This document shows, in pieces, positions 1-7,136 of a stretch of DNA of 43,690 bases (position 1 is its first letter; every line of letters starts with the position of its first letter). Below the pieces are notes generated by a model. The model ran no database searches, was not told the origin of the DNA, and saw only the letters and a list, made by a program, of their open reading frames with translations. Source of the DNA: Candidatus Fermentibacterota bacterium (lineage in GTDB: Bacteria > Fermentibacterota > Fermentibacteria > Fermentibacterales > JCC-6). The stretch is from contig JAUVIR010000029.1 of the NCBI GenBank assembly GCA_030592645.1, forward strand, positions 1-43,690, written 5' to 3'. Made by a program: the position numbers and the translations under genes.

Positions 1-176
1 GAAATTCCTTCCAAAATTTGCATTCGTTCTTGCATCATTTCAAAATCATCTGCATCGATCAAATATGCTGATGGCTTTCCATGTTCGGTTATCAACACGG
101 GTTCTCGAGTTTCATGCAAATCGGCCAAGATTTTCGTGGCCTCTCTTTTTAACTTCGTGACAATTTCGGTTTTCAT
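1..176 (-). CDS. Phd/YefM-type antitoxin, 3' part cut by window edge
   Basis: The 58 visible codons start at ATG 176 and run off the left edge. The protein opens MKTEIVTKLKREATKIL, continues through a PVLITEHGKPSAYLI segment and reaches DADDFEMM. This is the Phd/YefM fold: an N-terminal DNA-binding half, the 'vlitrhGkpvavl' strand, then the start of the toxin-binding helix. Family members bind their own promoter and neutralise a RelE- or Doc-type toxin, here presumably encoded beyond the edge. It is the first gene of a cassette that begins at the attC site 227-312. No Shine-Dalgarno sequence precedes the ATG, and the likely -10 box lies so close that the mRNA may be leaderless. Confidence 0.85.
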   Translation of the reverse strand, partial: MKTEIVTKLKREATKILADLHETREPVLITEHGKPSAYLIDADDFEMMQERMQILEGI

Positions 177-182
177 AATAAT

Positions 183-212
183 GATACTATAGTGTCACTT
201 CAGGAAAGTCAA
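183..212 (-). promoter_or_regulatory. Antitoxin promoter overlapping a palindromic operator
   Basis: On the minus strand a -35 box TTGACT (212-207) and a -10 box TAGTAT (189-184) are 17 bp apart. The -10 sits inside an imperfect palindrome at 183-196, centred on ACTATAGT, as expected for autorepression by a Phd-type antitoxin. Transcription would begin about one or two bases before the ATG at 176. Confidence 0.5.
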
Positions 213-226
213 GCACCATATTTATA

Positions 227-312
227 AGCTAACGCCTCGCATAACCAGCTGGCATAAACCTTGGTGCATAGTAGATTAGCTTTGACAGTCCGAGTTGATG
301 TGCTTGTTAGGT
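227..312 (-). other. Integron attC recombination site 1
   Basis: Read on the minus strand, R'' is ACCTAAC (312-306). A 5-nt spacer, L'' CATCAAC (300-294), a central region, L' GTTATG (245-240), a 6-nt spacer and R' GTTAGCT (233-227) follow. L'' and L' pair as 3 bp + 3 bp with one unpaired base, G297 on the opposite strand. This is the extrahelical G that marks the folded bottom strand of attC sites. R'' fits RYYYAAC exactly and R' differs from GTTRRRY at one base. Cassettes upstream and downstream are in the same orientation. Confidence 0.85.
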
Positions 313-356
313 ACCTATTACTACAGTACTTAGCTTAGTCCTATAGGTCGATAATC

Positions 357-780
357 TCAGAACTCTTGCTTAATATATCCCCATGTTTCCTGTTCGAGAT
401 TCAGTGTAGTAACCTCGACAGTACAACTACAAGGATGATCCTCATAATAGAACTCAGATCCCATTGAATGCCAATAACTTGCGTATAAGGCCAGTTGAAA
501 CGGACCTAGAGAATCCGTTACGGAAATAAAAGCTTCTGCATAACCCGTCTCACCTGAATCAGCAAGAATTGGTACTGGTGTTTCCCAGCAAGACCATAGA
601 TAACCACTGGGGGCTGGATGTTGCCATGGTGAATTACCGTATACCCCCATTGTGTCGAGTGGTCCTGAAATTCCATATCCTTCTCCATAGACACTATCAA
701 TTGACCATATCTCCGGAATCAGGATAGCCAAGCATGATTGCTATTCCTGCTGCGAGTAGAATAAGAAGTTTCGTTCTCAT
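357..780 (-). pseudogene. Small exported protein, frameshifted after its signal peptide
   Basis: An ATG at 780 follows the good ribosome-binding site AGGAAGG and encodes a clear signal peptide, MRTKLLILLAAGIAIMLG. This frame stops after 27 codons. A second frame, opening only at a TTG at 731, carries the mature-looking part of 124 codons. That part is rich in Gly, Ser, Tyr and Trp, contains a CSC motif (DHPCSCTVEV) and ends at 357. One base lost or gained between about 729 and 743 would join the two parts. The gene is therefore a recently broken or mis-sequenced cassette gene. No family is recognised. It fills the cassette between attC sites at 827-910 and 227-312. Confidence 0.6.
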
Positions 781-826
781 TTTATTTTCCTTCCTGTTCG
801 TTTTTGAGCTTTCGTTTCTCCTTTCT

Positions 827-910
827 ACCGAACGTCTCAAATCAGCAGACTGTAGTAGTGTGGCAAATGGATACAGAAGGCTACAGTTCTGCTGGATTTA
901 TTTGTTCGGG
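827..910 (-). other. Integron attC recombination site 2
   Basis: Minus strand order is R'' CCCGAAC (910-904), 5-nt spacer, L'' AATCCAGCAG (898-889), central region, L' CTGCTGATT (848-840), 6-nt spacer, R' GTTCGGT (833-827). The arms pair over 9 bp with one extrahelical G on the plus strand (894 or 895), three bases from the outer end, as in the other two sites. The core is the CGAAC/GTTCG variant rather than the usual TAAC/GTTA. The vapC stop codon (883-881) lies inside the site. Confidence 0.8.
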
Positions 911-1279
911 CTTCATTATGTACTTAACATGAGGAAGTTCTTGAAAATCAGCATCTTGTGTCCATACAATAGCTTCCATGGATAGACCCGTAGCATATAT
1001 CATAGAATCAGCCATTGGAATCTTGTGGTCAATACTCAATTTGGCCGCAAGAAGTGCTATTTCTTCCGTCAGCTGAATTACTTGTCCCTGTTTCATCTGA
1101 GCGATAGCTCTTAGTGCTTTCTCCTCATCAGCAACAAGCAAAACTTTCTTGAAGACTTCATACTGGTTAATAACAGATATGACTAAATTTTCAGTATCCT
1201 CTATAACGTTAGCGAAGTACTTAGCATTGGGATCGTCAAAGAAATATTCAATCCAGCCCGAAGTATCTACAAGGTTCAT
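881..1279 (-). CDS. vapC: VapC-like PIN-domain toxin ribonuclease
   Basis: This 132-residue protein has PIN-domain acidic residues in the expected order: D5 in VDTSGWIEYF, E41 in NQYEVFKK, D91 in MADSMIYA and D109 in VWTQDADF. They coordinate Mg2+ or Mn2+ for endoribonuclease cleavage, in this family usually of tRNA or rRNA. The length is typical of VapC. The start lies 2 nt after the antitoxin stop, so the pair is translationally coupled. The last codons and the TAG are part of attC site 2, which is usual for compact cassettes. Confidence 0.93.
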   Translation of the reverse strand: MNLVDTSGWIEYFFDDPNAKYFANVIEDTENLVISVINQYEVFKKVLLVADEEKALRAIAQMKQGQVIQLTEEIALLAAKLSIDHKIPMADSMIYATGLSMEAIVWTQDADFQELPHVKYIMKPEQINPAEL

Positions 1280-1281
1280 TA

Positions 1282-1491
1282 TTAAACCCTGTCTCTTTCA
1301 TCTCTGTTAAAGATTGGATCAAACCCCTTAAGAAATCCCCTGACTGAAGACATTGGGAGGATAGGTATTAGCTCAATTCTTTCTTCAAAACCGATGACCT
1401 CGAACATCTCTCCTGGATGAAGGGACATTTTCTCCCTAATTCTTTTCGGGATTACAATTTGATATTTGGGTGACAGCTTTACGGTATCCAC
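1282..1491 (-). CDS. vapB: VapB-like AbrB/SpoVT antitoxin
   Basis: This 69-residue protein starts at a GTG (1491) five bases after AAGGAGG. Residues 1-45 form a swapped-hairpin AbrB domain (VKLSPKYQIVIPKRIREKM, then HPGEMFEVIGFEERIELIP), the DNA-binding part. The C-terminal tail, rich in Phe, Asp and Arg (FLKGFDPIFNRDERDRV), is the usual toxin-clamping segment. It precedes vapC by 2 nt and should both neutralise VapC and repress the shared promoter. Its strong own promoter is typical of toxin-antitoxin cassettes, which do not depend on the integron promoter. Confidence 0.92.
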   Translation of the reverse strand: MDTVKLSPKYQIVIPKRIREKMSLHPGEMFEVIGFEERIELIPILPMSSVRGFLKGFDPIFNRDERDRV

Positions 1492-1512
1492 ATCGACCTC
1501 CTTTATGTATTA

Positions 1513-1542
1513 CATATATGGTATCGATATGATTTTGTCAAA
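1513..1542 (-). promoter_or_regulatory. vapBC promoter
   Basis: The -35 box is a perfect TTGACA at 1542-1537. The -10 is TATATG at 1518-1513 (18-bp spacer), or ATATAT one base upstream. The A+T-rich spacer holds the symmetric ATATCGATA-like segment near 1521-1530, a possible operator half. The promoter starts only 15 bp from attC site 3, so it belongs to the vapBC cassette. Confidence 0.55.
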
Positions 1543-1556
1543 CCTTCTCATATATA

Positions 1557-1630
1557 CCCGAACACTTCGAATAAGCTGCTGTAACACCAGTATCTAAACA
1601 GTTCAAGTCAGCTTGATTCGATTGTTCGCT
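1557..1630 (-). other. Integron attC recombination site 3
   Basis: Minus strand order is R'' AGCGAAC (1630-1624), 5-nt spacer, L'' AATCAAGCTG (1618-1609), central region, L' CAGCTTATT (1578-1570), 6-nt spacer, R' GTTCGGG (1563-1557). The arms pair over 9 bp, leaving G1615 on the plus strand extrahelical. The geometry (5-nt outer spacer, 3 bp, G, then stem; 6-nt spacer before R') is identical to the other two sites, whose sequences differ. The stop codon of the acetyltransferase (1605-1603) lies inside. Confidence 0.85.
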
Positions 1631-2028
1631 GTTTCTTGATTTTCATGATTTCTTTTAATCATTCCCACGCAACGAGAAAGCCCTAATTTGTCATAGAATG
1701 GAGCAACCGACTCATCACACACAATGTCAATTGCGTACATATCCTTGAGGGTTTCCAACATCAGTTTTGCTAACTTTTTTCCGATACCTTTGCTTTGATA
1801 CTTCGGCAAAACCTCAAGTAGAGGTATATAGGCATAGAATACGCCGTCTGAAAGCGCATTGATGAATCCTACACACTTGTCTTTATCGAATGCCAGCCAA
1901 GCGCGGAAACTTCCACGAAGGATTTCAAGGTGAGCTTCGGGATCAGGATGGTCGGACCATCCGACGAAAAACCCTTTCAGTTGCGTTGCTCGGATTGATT
2001 CTATTCTGTTGGTGTAACTAATCGACAA
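1603..2028 (-). CDS. GNAT-family N-acetyltransferase (cassette gene)
   Basis: The protein has 141 residues. The acetyl-CoA-binding motif A is clear as LLEVLPKYQSKGIGKKLAKLMLE, with the Q-x-x-G-I-G pyrophosphate loop, and is followed by a motif-B-like stretch VAPFYDKLGLSRCVGM. The N-terminal part TNRIESIRATQLKGFFVGW is the form seen in a family of small uncharacterised acetyltransferases, so the substrate is unknown. I place the start at the TTG at 2028 because GGAG precedes it by 8 bases. A TTG at 2049 would add seven residues but has no ribosome-binding site. The 3' end overlaps attC site 3, marking the gene as an integron cassette. Confidence 0.85.
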   Translation of the reverse strand: MSISYTNRIESIRATQLKGFFVGWSDHPDPEAHLEILRGSFRAWLAFDKDKCVGFINALSDGVFYAYIPLLEVLPKYQSKGIGKKLAKLMLETLKDMYAIDIVCDESVAPFYDKLGLSRCVGMIKRNHENQETANNRIKLT

Positions 2029-2358
2029 TTTTATTTCTCCAGTGAACAATGATTATGTAGAGTCTTCATTTCTATTCAGTATCTTCAATATCAAACACTA
2101 TTAATTGATGTAGTATCCTGTCAATGGTAATCACAACTCTGGAGTTTGAAATAATCATAAACATAAGTACACTAAAGCAGGTGAAAAACGTGGATATGCA
2201 GAATCCACATAACAGGGAAGTTCAAAAATCCTGACAAATAATTCAGATGAGTATTCTGATATCTAATCTGGGTGGGAAGAAATTTCCCTTCGACCATTGA
2301 TGAGTAAGTATATATATAACACATGTACTTCAGCAGTTTACTCAATGAGGAGATTACA
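2029..2358. other. 330-base intergenic region at the edge of the cassette array
   Basis: This A+T-rich stretch separates the minus-strand cassettes from mtnP. I looked for a fourth attC or an attI on the minus strand using the RYYYAAC or GAAC core plus extrahelical-G geometry and found none. No integrase gene lies here. The TATATATATAACA run at about 2309-2321 could be the -10 region of the mtnP promoter. A 66-codon frame on the minus strand has no homology signal or ribosome-binding site. Confidence 0.4.
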
Positions 2359-3225
2359 ATGAAAAATCGCATCGGAATAATCGGAGGATCCGGAGTATAC
2401 TCCTTTGAAGGTGTACGAATAGAGGAGGAGTTGAATACCGAGACTCCCTTCGGAAAACCTTCAGCCCCTCTTATCCTTGCGGATTACAATGATATACCTC
2501 TGGTCTTTCTGCCGCGTCATGGTGAGGGTCATACGCTGCAGCCTTCCGAAATCCCATATGCGGCCAATATTTACGCACTGAAAAATGCAGGGGTTCGCCA
2601 GCTGATTTCTGTGTCCGCGGTTGGCAGCCTTCAGGAAGAATATCATCCTCGGCATTTCGTGATACCTGATCAGATTTACGATAGGACCAAGGGTATCCGA
2701 AGATCCACTTACTTCGGAGGAGGAATAGTCGGGCATATCGGATTCGGTGATCCATTCTGCGATGAGCTTTCAGGTATACTGCTAAGTGCGGCCGAAGAGG
2801 CGGATGCAACGGTTCATAACGGCGGTACACTGGTCTGCATGGAGGGCCCCGCATTCTCGACCAGAGCCGAGAGCAGAGTATACCGCAGCCAGGGGCATTC
2901 TGTGATAGGGATGACTGCTGTTCCTGAAGCAAAACTTGCAAGGGAAGCAGGAATATGCTATGCCACTTTGTGTATGGTCACCGATTACGACGTATGGCAT
3001 GAAACGGAGGAGGATGTTTCCGTAGAGGGGGTATTGGCAAATCTCAGGATGAATACCGTCCGTGCCAGGAGGACGCTTGAAAACGTGCTTCATATGATTG
3101 ATATTAATAAGACTGATTGCGCCTGCCACGGGGGAAAGAGCGCGATTGAAGGTGCCATCATGACAGCTCCGGAGCACCGAGGTTACCTTGCGAAGGAGCA
3201 TCTGAAGGTTATCCTGGAAAGATAG
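2359..3225 (+). CDS. mtnP: S-methyl-5'-thioadenosine phosphorylase
   Basis: This 288-residue enzyme would cleave methylthioadenosine with phosphate to adenine and methylthioribose-1-phosphate in methionine salvage. Family signatures appear in order: the phosphate loop IGIIGGSGVYSF at the N-terminus, FLPRHGEGHTLQPSEIPY (RHG loop), SVSAVGSL, CMEGPAFSTRAES, the substrate-binding IGMTAVPEAKLAREAGI, and TDYDVWH near residue 215. The start is the ATG at 2359 behind GAGGAG; an upstream in-frame ATG at 2323 has no ribosome-binding site. thiL follows after 7 nt. Specificity for MTA over inosine is inferred from the M-T-x-x-P-E motif. Confidence 0.93.
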   Translation: MKNRIGIIGGSGVYSFEGVRIEEELNTETPFGKPSAPLILADYNDIPLVFLPRHGEGHTLQPSEIPYAANIYALKNAGVRQLISVSAVGSLQEEYHPRHFVIPDQIYDRTKGIRRSTYFGGGIVGHIGFGDPFCDELSGILLSAAEEADATVHNGGTLVCMEGPAFSTRAESRVYRSQGHSVIGMTAVPEAKLAREAGICYATLCMVTDYDVWHETEEDVSVEGVLANLRMNTVRARRTLENVLHMIDINKTDCACHGGKSAIEGAIMTAPEHRGYLAKEHLKVILER

Positions 3226-3232
3226 TGCTTTT

Positions 3233-4195
3233 GTGAACAGGAGAATTTCTGACCTGGGGGAGAGGGGGCTGATACTGAGGCTCCGGGAGAAGTTCCCTTC
3301 TCTTCACTCCATAGGAGATGATTGCGCCGTACTGCCGGGAATTCAATGCCCTGTTGTTACAACCGACAGTTATTTTGAGGGTACACATTTTCACAGATGG
3401 TGGGCTCCTCCGAGAATTCTTGGAAGGCGTCTGCTGGAAGCCGCACTCTCTGATATCGCGGCAATGGGCGCCAGGGCTAAGTGGTTTTTCACCGCTTTAT
3501 CTGTTGATCCCGGCATCGGAGTGAACTGGATAGAAGGGTTCTATCAGGGACTGACGGAACGGGAGGATATAATCCTTGCAGGTGGCGAAACAGTGCGGGG
3601 AGAGCGTCTGGGAATCACTCTCACTGTTATAGGTGAGGGAGAAGAGCCTGATACGATTCTGAGAAGATCATCCCTTCATCCGGGTGATCATCTCTGGATA
3701 AGCGGACTTCTTGGCCGGGCTCTGGATGCTCCTGCAAAACTTGAAAAGGTGGGCGGCCTGTCCGGGAAGGATCTCAAACCACGTTCCGGGATTTTCTCCA
3801 GTGAAGAGCATGAGCAGTTGAAAGCTTTTCTGCAGCCGAGAGCGGAGCTGGAGCTGGGAATTGAACTGAGGAAAGCTGGTGTACGCTGCGCGATAGATAT
3901 TTCAGATGGGCTTTTCTCTGAAGCTGCGCATCTTTCCCTTGAAAGTTCCGTTGATACAGTACTCGAGATCGATGAAACAATGTTCTTTGATTCAGTGAAG
4001 GATAAACCTCTGCAAGCAGCTGCCGCAGGGGAGGATTATGTTCTGCTGTTCGGTGCGCCAGGTGAACTCGATCTTTCTTCACTCGGGTGTTCGAGAATTG
4101 GCCGTGCCGAGACTGGAAATGGAAAAATAACCGTTTTTCTTGGCGGAGATAGAGTAAGTATTAATACAAAAGGATATGATCATCTGGAGGTTTGA
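3233..4195 (+). CDS. thiL: Thiamine-monophosphate kinase
   Basis: This 320-residue protein would phosphorylate thiamine monophosphate to the cofactor thiamine diphosphate. It has the ThiL/PurM-like motifs ISDLGERGLI at the N-terminus, SIGDDCAVLP (ATP and Mg binding), TTDSYFEGTHF, AALSDIAAMGA, LAGGETVRG, CAIDISDGLFSEAAHL, AAGEDYVLLF and the C-terminal GYDHL. The start is a GTG 7 nt after the mtnP stop, so translation is probably coupled. The stop overlaps the ribosome-binding region of the next gene. Length and motif order match the family with nothing missing. Confidence 0.95.
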   Translation: MNRRISDLGERGLILRLREKFPSLHSIGDDCAVLPGIQCPVVTTDSYFEGTHFHRWWAPPRILGRRLLEAALSDIAAMGARAKWFFTALSVDPGIGVNWIEGFYQGLTEREDIILAGGETVRGERLGITLTVIGEGEEPDTILRRSSLHPGDHLWISGLLGRALDAPAKLEKVGGLSGKDLKPRSGIFSSEEHEQLKAFLQPRAELELGIELRKAGVRCAIDISDGLFSEAAHLSLESSVDTVLEIDETMFFDSVKDKPLQAAAAGEDYVLLFGAPGELDLSSLGCSRIGRAETGNGKITVFLGGDRVSINTKGYDHLEV

Positions 4196-4197
4196 TA

Positions 4198-4461
4198 ATG
4201 ACTGATTCTACCGAAACGAAAGAGAAGGAATTCGTGGTTTCCGGAAGCGATCTTCTTGATAAGCTGAAAGAACTCTTTCACCAGGGAAACGTAAGGCACA
4301 TAATCATCAGAAATGAATCCGGCAAGACACTGATCGAGCTTCCCCTGACAATGGGGATACTTGGGGTTGCCCTTATCCCGGCATACGCGGCAGTTGCTGC
4401 AATTGCAGCACTGGCTGTGAAATGCAGCATTGAAGTAAAAACTTCAGAGGATCAGGACTGA
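4198..4461 (+). CDS. DUF4342 protein
   Basis: This 87-residue protein has an acidic and polar N-terminus. The core NVRHIIIRNESGKTLIELPLTMGILG follows, then a hydrophobic segment (ALIPAYAAVAAIAALAVKC) and a short charged tail. This is the DUF4342 pattern; the family function is unknown. The ATG at 4198 follows GGAGG by 7 bases and lies just after the thiL stop, so it is the third gene of the mtnP-thiL unit. The hydrophobic segment could associate with the membrane. Confidence 0.85.
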   Translation: MTDSTETKEKEFVVSGSDLLDKLKELFHQGNVRHIIIRNESGKTLIELPLTMGILGVALIPAYAAVAAIAALAVKCSIEVKTSEDQD

Positions 4462-4470
4462 CAACAGGGC

Positions 4471-5385
4471 TTAGTACGACAGAATCCCCAGATAGAACCT
4501 GGAATACTCCACATTCCGATAATCATGAGTTTGCAGAACGATTGATGTCATTCTTTCAATTGTTCTTTCCGGAAGGGGAAATACCAGCAGGGTGTCACCG
4601 CTCCAGGAACCGTCGAATATCCAGCTTTCCCAGGTGTCCCACATTGAAACCAGCTCCTCTGATTTCATTGTGCCCCCGGCCCAGTCACAGAGTATTCCCG
4701 GATAAATGTTCTGCGGACCGTCAGGGGTGATTATCCCCTGTAACGGGTCGTTTCCCATGATCCTGTCCATGACCACGGTTTCTCCATCTTTCACAAACCA
4801 CATTGCGGGACCTCTGTAATCAGGATCAAGAACGCTGCCGTTCTCCTGAAGCAGGACAGGGTAGAAATCATCCTCTGAGGAGGGCACAAGCACACACTCG
4901 TAGTAAACAAACTTCTCCCGAGATCCATCGTTGAATGTCAGGACAAAAGAAGGGGGTTTTCTCCAGATTTTTAGTAAGTCTGATGAGACACTCGAATATT
5001 CTCCGACTAAATACTCCTCATTCAGTGTTGTTTCCGATATCTCCCAGACCGCATTGTAGGACTGCTGCGGAGGCATCGGGGATGTGCTTACGAGGTTATC
5101 CGGAAACGGCACTGTTTCTATGAAATTGCCCGAATGAACGCTTACTGTGAATGTTCCGGTGAACGGTACTCCATAGAAGTAGACAATTGGAGCTCGCGCA
5201 ACAGGTTCTTCCCATTGGTATGGAAGGAGTGCATCGGAGTCCGGGTCAGTGAAGGGGTTAGCTCCGAAAACCACGTTTTCTTCCGTAAATGTTACTACTC
5301 CCCATTCATGGACATAAACCGTTTCGAAATCCGAGGGAGCGATAACCGTATCCATGAGAGCTGCTGCAAAAATTAGTTCAAGCAT
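4471..5385 (-). CDS. Exported protein of unknown function with VHEWG motif
   Basis: This 304-residue protein starts at an ATG three bases after GAGGAGG. The first 16 residues (MLELIFAAALMDTVIA) make a short signal peptide. The mature part begins with YVHEWGVVTF, an N-terminal motif I associate with a poorly described family of exported bacterial proteins. It continues with beta-rich Trp- and Tyr-rich sequence without further recognisable domains or a C-terminal sorting tail. It converges on the DUF4342 gene with a 9-bp gap. No function is assigned. Confidence 0.75.
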   Translation of the reverse strand: MLELIFAAALMDTVIAPSDFETVYVHEWGVVTFTEENVVFGANPFTDPDSDALLPYQWEEPVARAPIVYFYGVPFTGTFTVSVHSGNFIETVPFPDNLVSTSPMPPQQSYNAVWEISETTLNEEYLVGEYSSVSSDLLKIWRKPPSFVLTFNDGSREKFVYYECVLVPSSEDDFYPVLLQENGSVLDPDYRGPAMWFVKDGETVVMDRIMGNDPLQGIITPDGPQNIYPGILCDWAGGTMKSEELVSMWDTWESWIFDGSWSGDTLLVFPLPERTIERMTSIVLQTHDYRNVEYSRFYLGILSY

Positions 5386-5569
5386 AATCCTCCTCTATCT
5401 AAAATAACTGTGTTTTGAATGAACACTTCTGATACAATCCACACAAAACAATATTCCAAACCATGGATGATGTACAGTAGCTAAAGAGGAGGGAACCCTC
5501 CGCTATTTCATTCCCTTTATGTATCGGTTATTGTATCGGCATCATTACATGAATCAGGGAGGTACTTTC

Positions 5570-7075
5570 TTGAGCGGTGAGATGATCGTACATGGTGTGC
5601 AGGCTGTTGTTCTTGGTCTTTCGGTCGGTCTTATTCTGCTGATCATCCGGAAACATGCTCCCGGCAGTCGTCTGAGAATGTGGGTGTTTTTTGCAGGCAT
5701 AGCAGGCGCTACGTACCTTATAATGAAAATGTTCGGGGTTCCCGGGGAATCAACATTTTCGAAGATAGCCCTTGCAGCCACTATCATGCTCTCCTCGAAC
5801 ATACTTCTTCGGATTCTGAACCTGCTCTTATGGGACTACCTTCTTAAAAAGAAGGTCGATGTGCATATACCTCGTCTCGTCATCGACATTATCAATTTCA
5901 TATTGCTCACAATCGTGGCAGTTGCCATCCTTAACGGTGTATTCGGTGTCAGACTTACCGGATTTCTTGTAACCTCCACAGTACTTTCTGCCGTTATCGG
6001 TCTTTCTCTTCAGGATATTCTGGGAAACCTGTTTGCCGGGCTTGCTCTTCAGATGGAAAGACCATTCAAGCTAGGAGAATGGGTTAGCATGGAGGAGGAC
6101 GAAGGAGTCGTTGTTCAGATGAACTGGAGAACACTCACAGTAAGAACAAGATCCGGTGATCACGTAACGATACCCAACGCGACAATATCCAAGAATATCG
6201 TTACAAACTATTCCAGGCCGAACAGGAATCACATGTGCCGGGTGAAAGTCGGCATGGCATATAACCATCAGCCCGGAATGATCAAACGGGTAATTACATC
6301 TACTCTTGAAGCAATGGATGGAATTCTTGAGACTCCTGCGCCAAAAGTATTCCTTGAAGAGTTCGATGAGTATTCAGTCAATTACGATGTCAGATTCTGG
6401 ATCAGTGAATACCACCGGAGACCTGAGATAGAGAACGCCGTGAGAACCCGAATCTGGTATATCCTCAGGCGCAGAGGCCTGACCATACCGTTCCCGATCA
6501 GGGATGTTACAGTCAGAGAGGTATCCGCCGAGCATGACGACATGATCAGGGATACCATTAAGCAGGAAGTCATCAATGGACTGAGAAGCGTTGAACTCTT
6601 CCGGCCACTCTCATTCGATCAGATAGAGGAACTGGCTTCAAGCGCATCCAAACTCCTCTTCTCAAAGGGAGAAATTCTGGTTCAGCAGGGAGATTCAGGG
6701 GATTCACTTTTCATTATCACAAACGGGAAGGTTGATGTGTCCGTTTCCGATGACTCTGGACGCAGAACCCATCTTGCCGATCTTCAGTCAGGAAGCTACT
6801 TCGGTGAGATGAGCCTGCTTACAGGCGAGCCCCGTTCGGCTTCCGTCATCGCCCTTGCGGAAACTGAAGTTATTGTTGTTGAAAAGATGGGAATGGCTGT
6901 ATTACTGGAGAACGAAGAGTCGATCATTGAACCGCTCTCCGCCATACTGCAGAGGAGGCTGGAAGACCTTTCCGGGAGGGTTATTGACCAGACAACCAAG
7001 GAGGATGAGGCGGTAAGGATCGACAGAAAGGATCATCTGCTCGGCCGGATACGTGATTTTTTCGGCATCAGATAA
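5570..7075 (+). CDS. MscS-type mechanosensitive channel with C-terminal cyclic-nucleotide-binding domain
   Basis: The protein has 501 residues. Four or five hydrophobic helices occupy residues 8-165. The last is the pore helix region (FLVTSTVLSAVIGLSLQDILGNLFAGLALQMERPF), followed by the MscS beta domain (GEWVSMEEDEGVVVQMNWRTL, then VTIPNATIS). The alpha/beta C-terminal part is followed at about 350-480 by a cyclic-nucleotide-binding fold. Its phosphate-binding cassette FGEMSLLTGEPRSASVIA keeps the Glu and Arg that hold the cyclic phosphate. The channel should gate in the inner membrane under tension, modulated by cAMP or cGMP. The TTG start at 5570 has GGGAGGT six bases upstream; an ATG at 5519 lacks a site. 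Two putative cyclases lie downstream in the window. Confidence 0.93.
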   Translation: MSGEMIVHGVQAVVLGLSVGLILLIIRKHAPGSRLRMWVFFAGIAGATYLIMKMFGVPGESTFSKIALAATIMLSSNILLRILNLLLWDYLLKKKVDVHIPRLVIDIINFILLTIVAVAILNGVFGVRLTGFLVTSTVLSAVIGLSLQDILGNLFAGLALQMERPFKLGEWVSMEEDEGVVVQMNWRTLTVRTRSGDHVTIPNATISKNIVTNYSRPNRNHMCRVKVGMAYNHQPGMIKRVITSTLEAMDGILETPAPKVFLEEFDEYSVNYDVRFWISEYHRRPEIENAVRTRIWYILRRRGLTIPFPIRDVTVREVSAEHDDMIRDTIKQEVINGLRSVELFRPLSFDQIEELASSASKLLFSKGEILVQQGDSGDSLFIITNGKVDVSVSDDSGRRTHLADLQSGSYFGEMSLLTGEPRSASVIALAETEVIVVEKMGMAVLLENEESIIEPLSAILQRRLEDLSGRVIDQTTKEDEAVRIDRKDHLLGRIRDFFGIR

Positions 7076-7078
7076 TGA

Positions 7079-7123
7079 TTGGGGACGGAGGTAATTAGAA
7101 ATTCTAATTACCTCCGTCCCCAA
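7079..7123. repeat. Perfect 22-bp inverted repeat between convergent genes
   Basis: The arms 7079-7100 and 7102-7123 are exact reverse complements around one central base, starting TTGGGGACGGAGG. The element sits 3 bp after the channel stop and 14 bp before the stop of the minus-strand membrane gene. It could act as a two-way terminator, although neither side has a T-run. The long perfect symmetry and the GGGGAC ends resemble REP or MITE-like elements. Confidence 0.7.
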
Positions 7124-7136
7124 TTACCATCCCTGA

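Noticed and set aside
2172-2372. A 66-codon minus-strand frame upstream of the acetyltransferase
   Set aside because: It overlaps the start of mtnP, lacks a ribosome-binding site and shows no domain.
2471-2941. A 156-codon frame on the minus strand within mtnP
   Set aside because: It is antisense to a well-conserved enzyme, with unnatural composition rich in Arg, Pro and Cys and no ribosome-binding site.
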